DNA from: JAKZVK01 sp965237575
GTDB taxonomy: Bacteria > Acidobacteriota > Terriglobia > Bryobacterales > UBA6623
Assembly: GCA_965237575.1 (NCBI GenBank)
Contig: CBDEGI010000004.1
Location: forward strand, 3,410,001-3,474,000
Direction: 5' to 3'
Length of the DNA stretch: 64,000 nt
Part shown: piece after piece, positions 37,918 to 47,037 of the stretch
How positions within the stretch are numbered: the stretch's first letter is position 1
Layout of the letters: each line of letters begins with the position of its first letter
The notes under the pieces: generated by a model
Databases searched by the model: none
What the model was told of the DNA's origin: nothing
Seen by the model: only the letters and a program-made list of their open reading frames with translations
Position numbers and translations under genes: made by a program

Positions 37918-38763
37918 TTACTCTTGCTTGGCAAACTCGATCGTCACGGAGAAGAGCTGCTTGAGCGGTAGGACCGAGAAGATAATGTTGATGGTTCCCT
38001 CGAGGGGCTGCTCTTTCCCCTGGTAGGTGAAGGTGATGGGCAGTTCCTCGCCCGGCTCGATCTGTCGGCGGTCGAACTCGATCTGCAGTCCTGGTAGCGT
38101 GTGGATCTCTTCCGTAGCGGTTACGCTAAGGCGTGCGGGTCCTGGGTTGATAAACCGAACGGTCTGTGTGATCGGTTCACTGGGCTTGTGCGCGAAGCGC
38201 AGCGTTTCCGGCTCCACACGGTACATCGACTTCAAGGCCTGCTTGATCCCTTCTGGCGAATACGTTGGCAGCCCTTGCGCAACTCCGGCAGGTGCTGCTC
38301 CCTCGGGGTTGATCCTCATCGGGCCAAACGGTCCCTGCTTGATCGTCCCTGGCTTGGAGCCCTCCATGTGGATGTACCAATAGTCGTCGATCCATCTCCA
38401 ATCCCCGGTCAGCGGGAACGGTACCGGCTTGGGACCCATCATCGGGAGCATGACCATCACGTTGACGAACGCCTTGGCTGTCTGAAAGTCCTCCCCGAAC
38501 TCCATGTTCACCAGCTCAAACGATAGAATCCGCTTCTTGCTCGACTCATAGAAGCTCGACTCATAGAAGTAATCGCGTGACTCCTCGTCAACCAGCCCCT
38601 CAGCCTTGCGGTACTTCCGTTGCTGGAAGTAGGTGTAGAATTCGGTAACCCGACTCCGCAACGCTTCCTCGACTTCAGCAGGAGCCTTGGGAAAGGGATT
38701 GTCGTTCGCGGCGAGCGGGCACACCGCCAGGAAGCCCATCAAGAGGCAGGCCGGGATTCGCAT
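37918..38763 (-). CDS. Secreted protein with DUF1573-like Ig domain
   Basis: A 281-residue exported protein. ATG 38763 has GGAG nine bases upstream and begins a signal peptide (MRIPACLLMGFLAVCPLAA); the GTG at 38778 would add five residues. The middle (about 25-125: VTEFYTYFQQRKYRKAEGL, WRWIDDYWYIHMEG) resembles NTF2-like/SnoaL domains. The C-terminal 90 residues (ITQTVRFINPGPARLSVTA, RQIEPGEELPITFTYQGK) look like a DUF1573/ASPM-type Ig fold. An in-frame 15-base tandem duplication (38540-38569) repeats YESSF-type residues. It follows rapZ by 53 bases at the end of the rpoN gene run. Function unknown. Confidence 0.75.
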   Translation of the reverse strand: MRIPACLLMGFLAVCPLAANDNPFPKAPAEVEEALRSRVTEFYTYFQQRKYRKAEGLVDEESRDYFYESSFYESSKKRILSFELVNMEFGEDFQTAKAFVNVMVMLPMMGPKPVPFPLTGDWRWIDDYWYIHMEGSKPGTIKQGPFGPMRINPEGAAPAGVAQGLPTYSPEGIKQALKSMYRVEPETLRFAHKPSEPITQTVRFINPGPARLSVTATEEIHTLPGLQIEFDRRQIEPGEELPITFTYQGKEQPLEGTINIIFSVLPLKQLFSVTIEFAKQE

Positions 38764-38831
38764 GAGTCGGGACTCCACCGAGGAATATTTCCAAGTATAT
38801 CAGCGGCCTGGACCGAAGGCTGTTAGCGAGA

Positions 38832-39800
38832 TCACTTCGCCTTGCCTGACAAGCGCCCGGGCGACTCCTTGTCAATGTCTCGGTGGCCAATCTTGACCGT
38901 GCACCCGGCCGCGCTCAGATTACGCCTGACAGCCTCGGAGATCAACACGGACCGATGCCGCCCCCCCGTGCAACCAAAGCCGATATTCAGGTAACTTTTT
39001 CCTTCCCGCACATAGTGTGGAATCAGGTACAAGAGCAGGTCGGAGATCCGTCCGATGAACTCGCCCGTCTGAGAGAAGGACCGTGCGTACTTGATGACCT
39101 TCGGGTGCTTGCCTGTCAGGCGCTTGCATCCGGGAACGTAGTTGGGGTTCGGCAAGAACCGCACATCAAACACCAGGTCGCTGTCGGTGGGGACGCCGAA
39201 CTTGAAGCCGAAGCTGTTGACCGAAACCAAGAGCACCGGCTCCTGCTCCGAGCCCCGAAAACGCGAAAGGATGAGCCGGCGCAGATCGTGAATGTTGAGC
39301 TGCGATGTGTCCAGCGTCAAGTCGGCGAGCCTTTGAATCGAGTCGAGTCGGTTTCGCTCGGTTTCGATGCTCCGCAGAACCGAGGTGCCGGTCCCGAGCG
39401 GATGGGGCCGCCGCGTCTCGCTGAAGCGGCGCTGCAAAACCGCGTCGCCCGCTTCGAGGAACAGCAGGAAGACTTTGTTCTCCCGGCGCAGTTCGCGAAA
39501 AATCCGTGGGAACCTCTTGAGCGCATCCCCCTCGCGGATGTCGACAACGAGCGCCGCCCGCGAGATCTCGGGCGAATGGCGGCAGAGGTCCGCGAATGTG
39601 GGAATCAGGTCGATCGGAAGATTGTCGACCGCGTAGAAGCCCATGTCCTCAAACACCTTGAGAACCGAGCCCTTGCCCGACCCGCTGAGGCCTGTGATGA
39701 TGACGAGGTCGTGCTCGTCGGAGAACGACCCGGCTGACTGGTTCGCTGAGGCGGCTTTGCGCCGTCCCGGAACTCGCGGGGTTTCTTGTGCGTTTGCCAT
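38832..39800 (-). CDS. rapZ: RapZ/YvcJ nucleotide-binding protein
   Basis: A 322-residue P-loop protein. Walker A GLSGSGKGS lies at 37-45; AVDNLPIDLIPTF, VDIREGDAL and the C-terminal domain (DVRFLPNPNYVPGCKRLTG; NIGFGCTGGRHRSVLISEAV) are characteristic. In enteric bacteria RapZ is the RNase E adaptor controlling amino-sugar synthesis; in others the role is less clear. Placement after rpoN and hpf is the classic order. ATG 39800 gives a basic N-terminal extension of about 30 residues before the domain; ptsN, usually between hpf and rapZ, is absent. Confidence 0.93.
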   Translation of the reverse strand: MANAQETPRVPGRRKAASANQSAGSFSDEHDLVIITGLSGSGKGSVLKVFEDMGFYAVDNLPIDLIPTFADLCRHSPEISRAALVVDIREGDALKRFPRIFRELRRENKVFLLFLEAGDAVLQRRFSETRRPHPLGTGTSVLRSIETERNRLDSIQRLADLTLDTSQLNIHDLRRLILSRFRGSEQEPVLLVSVNSFGFKFGVPTDSDLVFDVRFLPNPNYVPGCKRLTGKHPKVIKYARSFSQTGEFIGRISDLLLYLIPHYVREGKSYLNIGFGCTGGRHRSVLISEAVRRNLSAAGCTVKIGHRDIDKESPGRLSGKAK

Positions 39801-39832
39801 GGACGTGGACCAGCGGGGGGTCCAGCCCTAAC

Positions 39833-40408
39833 CTAGCCTGCCTCGATCAACTCCAGGCTGCCGTCCCTGCGCCGTAGGAGCACTCGCAGTTCGCCGCTTT
39901 GCGCGTCCCGGTAGGTGACTTGATCGCGGCCCTGTTCGTCGATTTGTATCAGCGCCTCCTCGACGGTCATCGGCTTAGGAACGATCCGGTTGCTGCGAAC
40001 GATACGCCGAGGAGATTCGGCCGCGGGGCTGGAGTTCGCCTCCGCGTCCCGCGCGAGATCGGCCAGCGCAGCCTCGGTCACTTGGGAAAACTCACCCCGT
40101 TGGCGCTCCGGCCGGTTGCCGTCGATCAGCTTGTGCTTGTTTCGAACGAGCTGCTTCTCGAGCTTCTCGATCGCCACCGCCAGAGCCCGAAAGCAGTCCC
40201 CGTCCGAACCGCTGACGACGAACGTATGACTCAGCGCCCGTAGCGTGATCTCGGCTTCGAACCGATGCCGCTGGCGATTGAGGATCACATGGGCCTCGGG
40301 AGCGTGCTTGTTGCCGATGATCTTCTGGCACTTCTGGAACTTGACTTCGATCTTGCGTTTTTGGGCGGCAGAGATTTCCGCCTTGCGCCCTGTGTAGTGG
40401 ACCTTCAT
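39833..40408 (-). CDS. hpf: Ribosome hibernation promoting factor, long form
   Basis: A 191-residue protein. The N-terminal ribosome-binding domain (about 1-100: VHYTGRKAEISAAQKRKIE; HRFEAEITLRALSHTF; CFRALAVAIEKLEKQL) is joined by a linker to a C-terminal dimerisation domain (about 130-188: VRSNRIVPKPMTVEEALIQI; VLLRRRDGSLELIE), so this is the long form that forms 100S ribosomes without RMF. The ATG overlaps the rpoN stop by four bases (ATGA), giving translational coupling. Confidence 0.93.
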   Translation of the reverse strand: MKVHYTGRKAEISAAQKRKIEVKFQKCQKIIGNKHAPEAHVILNRQRHRFEAEITLRALSHTFVVSGSDGDCFRALAVAIEKLEKQLVRNKHKLIDGNRPERQRGEFSQVTEAALADLARDAEANSSPAAESPRRIVRSNRIVPKPMTVEEALIQIDEQGRDQVTYRDAQSGELRVLLRRRDGSLELIEAG

Positions 40409-41967
40409 CGACTCATCCTTCCCGGTGTAGGCTGGTTCTTGCGCCGACGGCGATGCGTCGAGGGGATATTCAGGTCCTCGCGGTATTTTGCCACCGTGCG
40501 CCGCGTGACCGAGATTCCGCTTTCTCGTAGGATCTGGCTGATACGATCGTCGGTGAGAGGACGAGCCGAGTCTTCCTCTTCGATCATCTTCTTCACCCTA
40601 CGCTTGAGCAGCATGAGGGGAAGGGTTGCGCCCGCCGGCCCCTGCACGGCTTCGGAGAAGAAGAATCGTAGCTCATACACACCATGCGGCGTGTACGCGT
40701 ATTTGTTAGCCACCGCCCGGCTGACTGTCGACGGATGCACGCTGATCTCCTCGGCCACCTCCTTGATCATCATCGGACGCAGGTGGTCCAGGCCCTGTGA
40801 CAGGAATGACTGCTGCCGCCGTACGATCGACTCGCACACGCCGCGTATCGTTTGCCGGCGCTGCTCGATATTGCGCAGCAGTTGAATCGCGGAGTTGTAG
40901 CGCTCGCGCACGTAGTTCCGCACATCCTTGCTTGACGATCCCTTCTGCAGTAGGCGCCGGTAGCGTCGATTCAAACGCAGTTCGGGTAGATCATCTTCGT
41001 TCAGCACGACACGGAAGCCATCCGGCGTCTTCACGAAGTGTACGTCCGGCTCGACCACCCGAGTGTTGGAAGGCGAGTAACGCTGACCGGGGCGTGGGTC
41101 GAGGTTCTTGATCAGGGCAACCGCGGTTTCGATGTGGCGCAGCGGACGCCCCATGCCCTCTGCTATTCCCGTCCAGTTGCCATCCTCGAGCTCCCGCTGG
41201 TACTCCCGCACGATCTGTCCGGCGACGCCGCCGTCTGCCTCCAGCGCCCGCAACTGAATCAGCAAACACTCCGCGAGGTGGCGCGCCGCCACGCCGATCG
41301 GGTCGAAGTGTTGTACCAACGCGAGCGCTTGTTCGACGGGCCCGCGCGGAGCGTCGGCAGACTCCATGAGCTCCTCGATCGTGGCAATCAGATAGCCGTC
41401 CTCGTTCAGGTTGCCGATGACCAGTTCCGCGGCCTCGTTGACCTCTTCGGAAGCGTGGGAAAGGCTTAACTGCCACCGCAGGTGGTCGGTCAACGTGACC
41501 GGTTTCGCAAGGAAGATTTCGAACGACGGCCGCTCGATCACTTCTCCGATCGGCGCCCGCGAACCAGCCTCGACGTAGTCGTCAAAGAAGGCGGGAAGAT
41601 CGATTTCGTCCAACGAGCTGGTGGGCTCCTCGCTCGCCCGCTCCAGCTCGGCGGCCGCCGGGGCTTCGGGGTCCGCCGCGGTGTGTGTGACCGCGTCCAC
41701 GCCCTCGCGATCGCTTTCAGAAGCGGCCGTCGTAGGCTCGTCGGGCTTGCGCGCCCTCTCCCGCGACTCCTCTTCTTCCTGGCTCTCGCCTTCCGGGCCC
41801 GAGCCCGGCTCGGTAAGCTCAAGAGCCGGATTGCCGAGCAACTCCTGGTTGATTTCTTCTTTGAGGTCTAACTTATTGAGAGCAAGGAGCTTGACCAACT
41901 GCCGCAGGCTTTGCGTGAGTACCGGCTTTTGGGTGAGTTTAAGCCCCAGCCTCTGCTGCATCCACAT
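40405..41967 (-). CDS. rpoN: RNA polymerase sigma-54 factor
   Basis: A 520-residue alternative sigma factor. Region I is glutamine/leucine-rich (LGLKLTQKPVLTQSLRQLV; LLALNKLDLKEEINQELL); an acidic region II follows (about 50-135); region III has the core-binding segment and the helix-turn-helix; the C-terminus carries the RpoN box TRRTVAKYREDLN. ATG 41967 lies 86 bases after lptB. No enhancer-binding protein is in the window and no clean TGGCAC-N5-TTGC promoter was found here, so the regulon is elsewhere. Confidence 0.95.
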   Translation of the reverse strand: MWMQQRLGLKLTQKPVLTQSLRQLVKLLALNKLDLKEEINQELLGNPALELTEPGSGPEGESQEEEESRERARKPDEPTTAASESDREGVDAVTHTAADPEAPAAAELERASEEPTSSLDEIDLPAFFDDYVEAGSRAPIGEVIERPSFEIFLAKPVTLTDHLRWQLSLSHASEEVNEAAELVIGNLNEDGYLIATIEELMESADAPRGPVEQALALVQHFDPIGVAARHLAECLLIQLRALEADGGVAGQIVREYQRELEDGNWTGIAEGMGRPLRHIETAVALIKNLDPRPGQRYSPSNTRVVEPDVHFVKTPDGFRVVLNEDDLPELRLNRRYRRLLQKGSSSKDVRNYVRERYNSAIQLLRNIEQRRQTIRGVCESIVRRQQSFLSQGLDHLRPMMIKEVAEEISVHPSTVSRAVANKYAYTPHGVYELRFFFSEAVQGPAGATLPLMLLKRRVKKMIEEEDSARPLTDDRISQILRESGISVTRRTVAKYREDLNIPSTHRRRRKNQPTPGRMSR

Positions 41968-42053
41968 TTGCCGCCGACCTCTTCTGGCAATCAGTATACC
42001 AATGGAAGGGAAAAGCTTCGGAAACGTCGCTAGATGCCCCGTGAGGGCCGAGG

Positions 42054-42818
42054 TTACCGCGACACAGCCTCGGTCTTGGACGCAGAGGGCTGGGTGCCGA
42101 AGCTGAATGATTCTCCCAGGTACACGCGCCTCACTTCGGGGTCCGACTCCAGTTCTTTCGGCGGCCCGGAGCGGAACACCTCGCCGTTGTGGATGATGTA
42201 GGCGCGGTCGGTGACACTCAGAGTCTCGCGCACGTTGTGGTCGGTCATGAGGATGCCGATCCCGGCGTCCCGGAGTTGCGAGATGATGCGCTGCAGCTCA
42301 AGCACTTGCTTAGGGTCGATTCCCGAGAGGGGCTCATCCAGAAGCAAGAACTGGGGCGATATCACAAGTGACCGGGCGATCTCGACTCTGCGCCTCTCCC
42401 CGCCGGAGAGCTGGTAGCCCCGGCTGCGGCGAACCGTTTCGAGCCCCAGGTCGGAGATGAGCTGTTCCAAGCGATCTCGCCGCTCGGCCCTCGGCATCTT
42501 GAGGGTCTGCAGCACCGCCATAAGGTTCTCTTCCACGGTGAGCTTTCGAAAAACCGACGGTTCCTGCGGCAGGTAGCTGATGCCCAGACGCGCTCTTTGG
42601 TACATCGGCGTGTTCGCGATGTCCCGCCCATCCAACAGTACACGCCCGGAATCGGGGTTCACCAAACCCACGATCATGTTGAACGAGGTCGTTTTGCCCG
42701 CGCCGTTAGGGCCGAGTAGCCCGACGACCTCACTCTGGTGCACCGACAGGGACACCCGGTTTACCACGCAGCGGCCACGGTAACTCTTGGACAGGTCTTC
42801 GGTGAGTAGGACGCTCAT
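42054..42818 (-). CDS. lptB: LPS export ABC transporter ATPase LptB
   Basis: A 254-residue ATPase that powers lipopolysaccharide extraction with LptFG in the inner membrane. Walker A GPNGAGKTT at 36-44, the LptB-type signature LSGGERRRVEIARSL, Walker B LLDEPLSGIDP, and the typical YLPQEPSVFRKLTVEEN segment. ATG 42818 is the start of homology; a longer frame reaches 42905 inside the upstream gene. It begins 19 bases after the lptC/lptA-like gene, so the two are in one operon. lptF and lptG are not in the window. Confidence 0.94.
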   Translation of the reverse strand: MSVLLTEDLSKSYRGRCVVNRVSLSVHQSEVVGLLGPNGAGKTTSFNMIVGLVNPDSGRVLLDGRDIANTPMYQRARLGISYLPQEPSVFRKLTVEENLMAVLQTLKMPRAERRDRLEQLISDLGLETVRRSRGYQLSGGERRRVEIARSLVISPQFLLLDEPLSGIDPKQVLELQRIISQLRDAGIGILMTDHNVRETLSVTDRAYIIHNGEVFRSGPPKELESDPEVRRVYLGESFSFGTQPSASKTEAVSR

Positions 42819-42837
42819 GAAGTAGGTGGTGGGAGGG

Positions 42838-45126
42838 TCATTGCTTTCGCCGCCGCAGGGTGTACGCACGATCGTCGGCCCGACCCAAAACGAGCAGCCT
42901 ATCATCGTTAACTTGGTAGGTCAATTCCGCGCCCGTCGTGACGCTGCCGGTTGCATCGGTCACCCGCGCGGGCCGGCCTCTCAGTTTGACTTGTTCCGTG
43001 TTGGGGTAGTATTCGCCCTCTTCGCCCCGGCCGCTTCGGCCGCGCCCGCCTCGACCGTGCCCGTTTCCCTCCACCGTCTCGGAGATCGTTACGTTCCCGG
43101 TGGCGACGGCCTGATCCAGTTTATTTCCGGAAGACTCCGATCCCTTCGCTTCGTCTTCAGCCCGTAAACGCGCTTCGAGACGATCGCTCTGCACGCGTAG
43201 CTGCCCACGCAACAGCTCAACGCCATCTTGGTAGAGCACAACGCTCTCGGCCTCGCTGTAGTCCATCGACTGGGCCGAGATCCGCACCGAAGGCGCCGCT
43301 TTGCCGGGCTTACCGTCCGCCCCATCGCCTTCAAACCAGCTCACGACGTTTCCCGTCGCCGAGAGCGTCTTCCTCTTCTGCTCGATGCGGATTTGCTCGC
43401 CCTCAATTCGGTCACTTCCCTGCCACAAGCGTGCCTTCCCGCGATACTCGAGCAGGCCCGACTCGCTGTTTGAGACCATCCTGCCGGCTGTCGCGAAGAC
43501 AGGCTTCGACGGCGAGAAGAACGAGCCGGATGAGTCGCCCTCTGCTGCTGAGGTGTTCCCCTCGCGGAACATCGAAGACACCCCGCCCTCCGCATCATAG
43601 GAGCCGTCCTCTTCGTTGAGACCGATCCGCCACGCCGAGATTCTTCCCGCACCGTCGTGCACGATCGCGTCATTCCGAAGGTCGATGCGGTGTTCCACCA
43701 ATCGAAACTCCGCTTCTCCTGACTGGCCTGTCCGGCCCCCGCGTTCAAACCGGAAGTCGCCCCACTGCTTGAGCGTTTGCAGCTCACCGGTTCCAGGATC
43801 AAGGTGCGCCTCTAGCGCGTCGCTCCATGTACGAAGCGTCGGCACGTCCCTTGGCGGGATGCTTTCGAGCTCAACCTTGCCAGTGGCAATAAGTCGCTCC
43901 ATTCGGTTCCCCGGCGCGTAGTCGGCCCGCATGCGGTCGGCGACCAGCTTGCGTTTGGGCTCGTCCGGGCTTTCGGGCAGTAGGTCCATCTGGCCCCGGC
44001 TTACCGTCGCCAGGGCTCGGATCTCCTCACCGTCTTCACGCATCTCAAGGTGGATCCACTCGGCTTCGACGCGCCGCAGTCCCTGGGAGTCCTCGCTCCC
44101 GCGGGAAAGCACCTCAATGCGCGCCCCGTCGCGCGCGTGCGCATTCTCCAGGAGCGCTTCGTCCGCGCCGGGCGGCGTGACGTAGTGCAGTTCGATCCGT
44201 TCCCCTTCGACGATCAAGTCCGACGACTTCGTCTCCGACTTCAGGCGGGCCGCGCCGGTGCCCGTGACGCGTTCCGTCGTCTGCATTGGTGTGAGCGCGA
44301 CCTCCAGGCGTTTCGACGCGAATCGCACTTGCCGTTCCGGTTGTTCTCGCCGTAGCGTCGCCTCAAGCGCGTTGACATGCCGTACCAGACCGTCATCCAA
44401 GTACACCTCGGCCGATGCCGCCTCTAGTCTCTCCAAGCCCCGCTCGAGGGACGTTCCGCCGTTGAGGTTGATCCGTTGCGCGTCCTCGTGGAACAACAGC
44501 TCTCCCGCCCGGATCTTGAGCGCCAGTCCGCCGGGCCGCGCCGCGAATCGTTCCAGATAGACGTCGGAGTTCATCTGGAAAATCCGATGTGTCGAGTCGT
44601 AGAACGCCCCCACGGAGTGTCCTCGGCCGCCATCAAACTCGTACTCGGTGTAGCGGTTGCTCGAGCAAGTGCCGGTCTTGCTCTTGAACGTCAGGCCGGA
44701 ACTGCGAACTTTGGTCGGTGAGTCGCCGTCTTCGCCGTCATCGACGGGGACACCCAGCGTGATGAGCACCTCGCCGTCGCTGTAGAGCTCCTCGGTTTCT
44801 CCGTTGAATAGCGCCTGTTTGGTTTCGATGCGATCGAACGTGCGGCTGCTCTCGTGCGGGATTCTCAGTACAACGTCCCGCAACTCGAGGATGAGGCTGT
44901 CACTGCTCTGCTGAACCGCGCCGGCGCTAATCTCGATCGAGCGATGGTTCCCCGAGGATTGCGACCAACGCCAGGCGTCAGCCTGCGAGTTGAGATTCGA
45001 CGCAATCTTATCCGGCTCGGCGATCCGCACCCGCAGGTTGGCCTCCTGCGTGTCGAAGTAGTCGGAAACCACCACCGCCACCGCGGCGCCGACACCCAGC
45101 AGCAGGAGTAGTTGAAGCTTTCTCAT
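42838..45126 (-). CDS. LptC-LptA-like fused LPS transport protein
   Basis: An inner-membrane-anchored periplasmic protein of 762 residues, much longer than LptC or LptA alone (about 190 each). One membrane helix (RKLQLLLLLGVGAAVAVVV) begins the protein, followed by an LptC-like segment with TFDRIETKQALFNGETEELY and SDGEVLITLG, then repeated OstA/LptA-type strands (SNSESGLLEYRGKARLWQGS; IRIEQKRKTLSATGNVVSWF; VVLYQDGVELLRGQLRVQSD) and a C-terminal LptA repeat (AVATGNVTISETV; TTGAELTYQVNDDRLLVLG). ATG 45126 is chosen for the membrane helix. It likely forms the whole periplasmic bridge alone, with LptB just downstream. Confidence 0.8.
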   Translation of the reverse strand: MRKLQLLLLLGVGAAVAVVVSDYFDTQEANLRVRIAEPDKIASNLNSQADAWRWSQSSGNHRSIEISAGAVQQSSDSLILELRDVVLRIPHESSRTFDRIETKQALFNGETEELYSDGEVLITLGVPVDDGEDGDSPTKVRSSGLTFKSKTGTCSSNRYTEYEFDGGRGHSVGAFYDSTHRIFQMNSDVYLERFAARPGGLALKIRAGELLFHEDAQRINLNGGTSLERGLERLEAASAEVYLDDGLVRHVNALEATLRREQPERQVRFASKRLEVALTPMQTTERVTGTGAARLKSETKSSDLIVEGERIELHYVTPPGADEALLENAHARDGARIEVLSRGSEDSQGLRRVEAEWIHLEMREDGEEIRALATVSRGQMDLLPESPDEPKRKLVADRMRADYAPGNRMERLIATGKVELESIPPRDVPTLRTWSDALEAHLDPGTGELQTLKQWGDFRFERGGRTGQSGEAEFRLVEHRIDLRNDAIVHDGAGRISAWRIGLNEEDGSYDAEGGVSSMFREGNTSAAEGDSSGSFFSPSKPVFATAGRMVSNSESGLLEYRGKARLWQGSDRIEGEQIRIEQKRKTLSATGNVVSWFEGDGADGKPGKAAPSVRISAQSMDYSEAESVVLYQDGVELLRGQLRVQSDRLEARLRAEDEAKGSESSGNKLDQAVATGNVTISETVEGNGHGRGGRGRSGRGEEGEYYPNTEQVKLRGRPARVTDATGSVTTGAELTYQVNDDRLLVLGRADDRAYTLRRRKQ

Positions 45127-45268
45127 GGGACGCGCCCGGCAGGTTCGGCGCTGCCCGCCGGACGGCGGTAAGTCAGCATCAGCCCAAGAAGGTTCGCGGG
45201 ACGACCAAGCCTGGACTGATGATATCAAAGGCTCTTCCAGTCGATCCCGCGAACGAGTTCTGGGCCGA

Positions 45269-46696
45269 TCAAGCGTCAAACTCGCCGACTACGTGCAGTT
45301 TGATCAGATCCGTCTTGCCCCGCACATGGAAGGGCGTCCCCGCCGTCAGGCAGATCAGGTCGCCGCTCTTCGCGCGTCCCATTCTCGGCAAGAGCCGATC
45401 CACGACGCCGACCAACTGATCGAGATCCTGAACGCTTTCCACCTGCACCGCCTCGACCCCCCAGTACAGCCCCATCAGCCGGCACACGCTTTCGTGGCGC
45501 GACAGCCCGATCACAAGGCAGCGGGGGCGGTGTTTGGAAACCAGCCGCGCCGTGAGGCCGCTCTCGGTATAGACGACGATGGCACAGGCGCCCAGACGCT
45601 CGGAGATCCGTACCGCGCTCTCCGCCACGCCGTCTGAAACCGGGCCTTCGCTGCCCCCAGCTTCCGGCAGCATCACCTTCTGGCGCAGCAATAACGGTTC
45701 CGCCGATTCGATGATGCGGCTCATCATGCTCACCGATCCAACTGGGTATTTCCCCACCGCTGTCTCGCCCGAGAGCATCACTGCGTCCGTGCCGTCCAAG
45801 ACCGCATTGGCGACGTCGCTGGCCTCGGCCCGTGTCGGCGAGGGGCTCGTCATCATGGACTCGAGCATCTGTGTTGCTGTGATCACCGGCGTTCTCCACC
45901 GGGCTGCTTCCGCGATGATTCTTTTTTGCTCGACCGGCACCTTCCACGGCGACAGCTCTACACCGAGGTCGCCTCGGGCCACCATGACGGCATCGGCCGC
46001 CTCTAGGATCGCATCGAGATCTTCGAGCGCTTGCGGCTTTTCGATCTTGGCGATGAGCTTGGTCCGGCCTTTCTCGCTCTCAATGATGTGTCTGGCTTCA
46101 AGGATGTCATTGGCGCGCCGGACAAACGACAGCGCGATATAGTCGATCTTCCGCGCCAGGGCGAATCGCAGATCCCGCTTGTCCTTCTCGGTTACCGACG
46201 GGAGATCCAGCGAGGCGCCTGGAACGTTCACGCCCTTGCGCTCGCCTAGTTCGCCTCCCGTGATGATTTCGCAAACGACGTCGGTTCCGTCGAGACCGGT
46301 CACTCGGAGTTCGATCGTACCGTCGGCCAGCAAGATGCGGTCGCCCGGCTCGACGTGGCGAGCCAGCCGCGGGTAGTCAATCGCAACGACACCGGCGCTC
46401 GGTTCTCCCGCGGCGGTGAGTCGCAGCGGTTCGCCCGGCTTCAAGTCCATCGGCCGGCCGGATGGGAGTCTGCTAGTACGGATCTTCGGGCCCTGCAGGT
46501 CACCGATGATCGGAACCTTGCGTTTACGTTCTTTTGAAGCCTCGCGGACGAGTCGGATGTTGGCGTCGTGACCGTCCTGATCGCCGTGAGAGAAGTTCAG
46601 TCGAAACACATCGGCGCCCGCGTCGAGCAGCGCGCCGATCATCTCCCTTGTGCTCGATGCCGGACCGAGCGTAGCGACGATCTTGGTTCTCAGCAT
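45269..46696 (-). CDS. pyk: Pyruvate kinase
   Basis: Final ATP-yielding step of glycolysis (phosphoenolpyruvate + ADP to pyruvate + ATP). The 475-residue protein starts MLRTKIVATLGPASS and contains FRLNFSHGDQDG, GDLQGPKIRTSRLP, VMVARGDLGVEL (metal and phosphate site), and a C-terminal allosteric domain. ATG 46696 fits the family; the frame extends to 46858 without homology. phhB lies 38 bases upstream and the lptC/A-like gene 142 bases downstream. Confidence 0.96.
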   Translation of the reverse strand: MLRTKIVATLGPASSTREMIGALLDAGADVFRLNFSHGDQDGHDANIRLVREASKERKRKVPIIGDLQGPKIRTSRLPSGRPMDLKPGEPLRLTAAGEPSAGVVAIDYPRLARHVEPGDRILLADGTIELRVTGLDGTDVVCEIITGGELGERKGVNVPGASLDLPSVTEKDKRDLRFALARKIDYIALSFVRRANDILEARHIIESEKGRTKLIAKIEKPQALEDLDAILEAADAVMVARGDLGVELSPWKVPVEQKRIIAEAARWRTPVITATQMLESMMTSPSPTRAEASDVANAVLDGTDAVMLSGETAVGKYPVGSVSMMSRIIESAEPLLLRQKVMLPEAGGSEGPVSDGVAESAVRISERLGACAIVVYTESGLTARLVSKHRPRCLVIGLSRHESVCRLMGLYWGVEAVQVESVQDLDQLVGVVDRLLPRMGRAKSGDLICLTAGTPFHVRGKTDLIKLHVVGEFDA

Positions 46697-46734
46697 CCGT
46701 ACGCCTCGATCGTCGGAAGGACTCAGGACTGGAC

Positions 46735-47037
46735 TCAAGACTGAAGCTGCTTGGCGATTCCTTCGAGCTTCGCCGCAAGCCCCGTGTCGTTGGCCGTGAT
46801 TCCGCCGGCATCGTGCGTGGTCAGGTCGATGCGAACACGGTGATACACGTTGAACCACTCCGGGTGGTGGTTCGCTGCCTCGATGACGATCGCGGCCGTG
46901 GCCATGAACCCGAAGGCATGCACGAAGTCCGCGAACTCATACTCCCGGTGGAGCTTGCCGTCGACCACGCTCCATCCAGGCAAATCGGCCAAGGCTGTCT
47001 GCAGTTCCTCATCGGAAAGCTTCACGAATTGCGGCAT
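46735..47037 (-). CDS. phhB: Pterin-4a-carbinolamine dehydratase
   Basis: A 100-residue cytoplasmic enzyme that dehydrates 4a-hydroxytetrahydropterin, recycling the cofactor of aromatic amino acid hydroxylases. The catalytic segment EAANHHPEWFNVY (family pattern with the paired histidines and H/N-P) and the WSVVDGKLHREYEFADF strand region are present; length is normal. No phenylalanine hydroxylase gene is in the window. Confidence 0.92.
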   Translation of the reverse strand: MPQFVKLSDEELQTALADLPGWSVVDGKLHREYEFADFVHAFGFMATAAIVIEAANHHPEWFNVYHRVRIDLTTHDAGGITANDTGLAAKLEGIAKQLQS

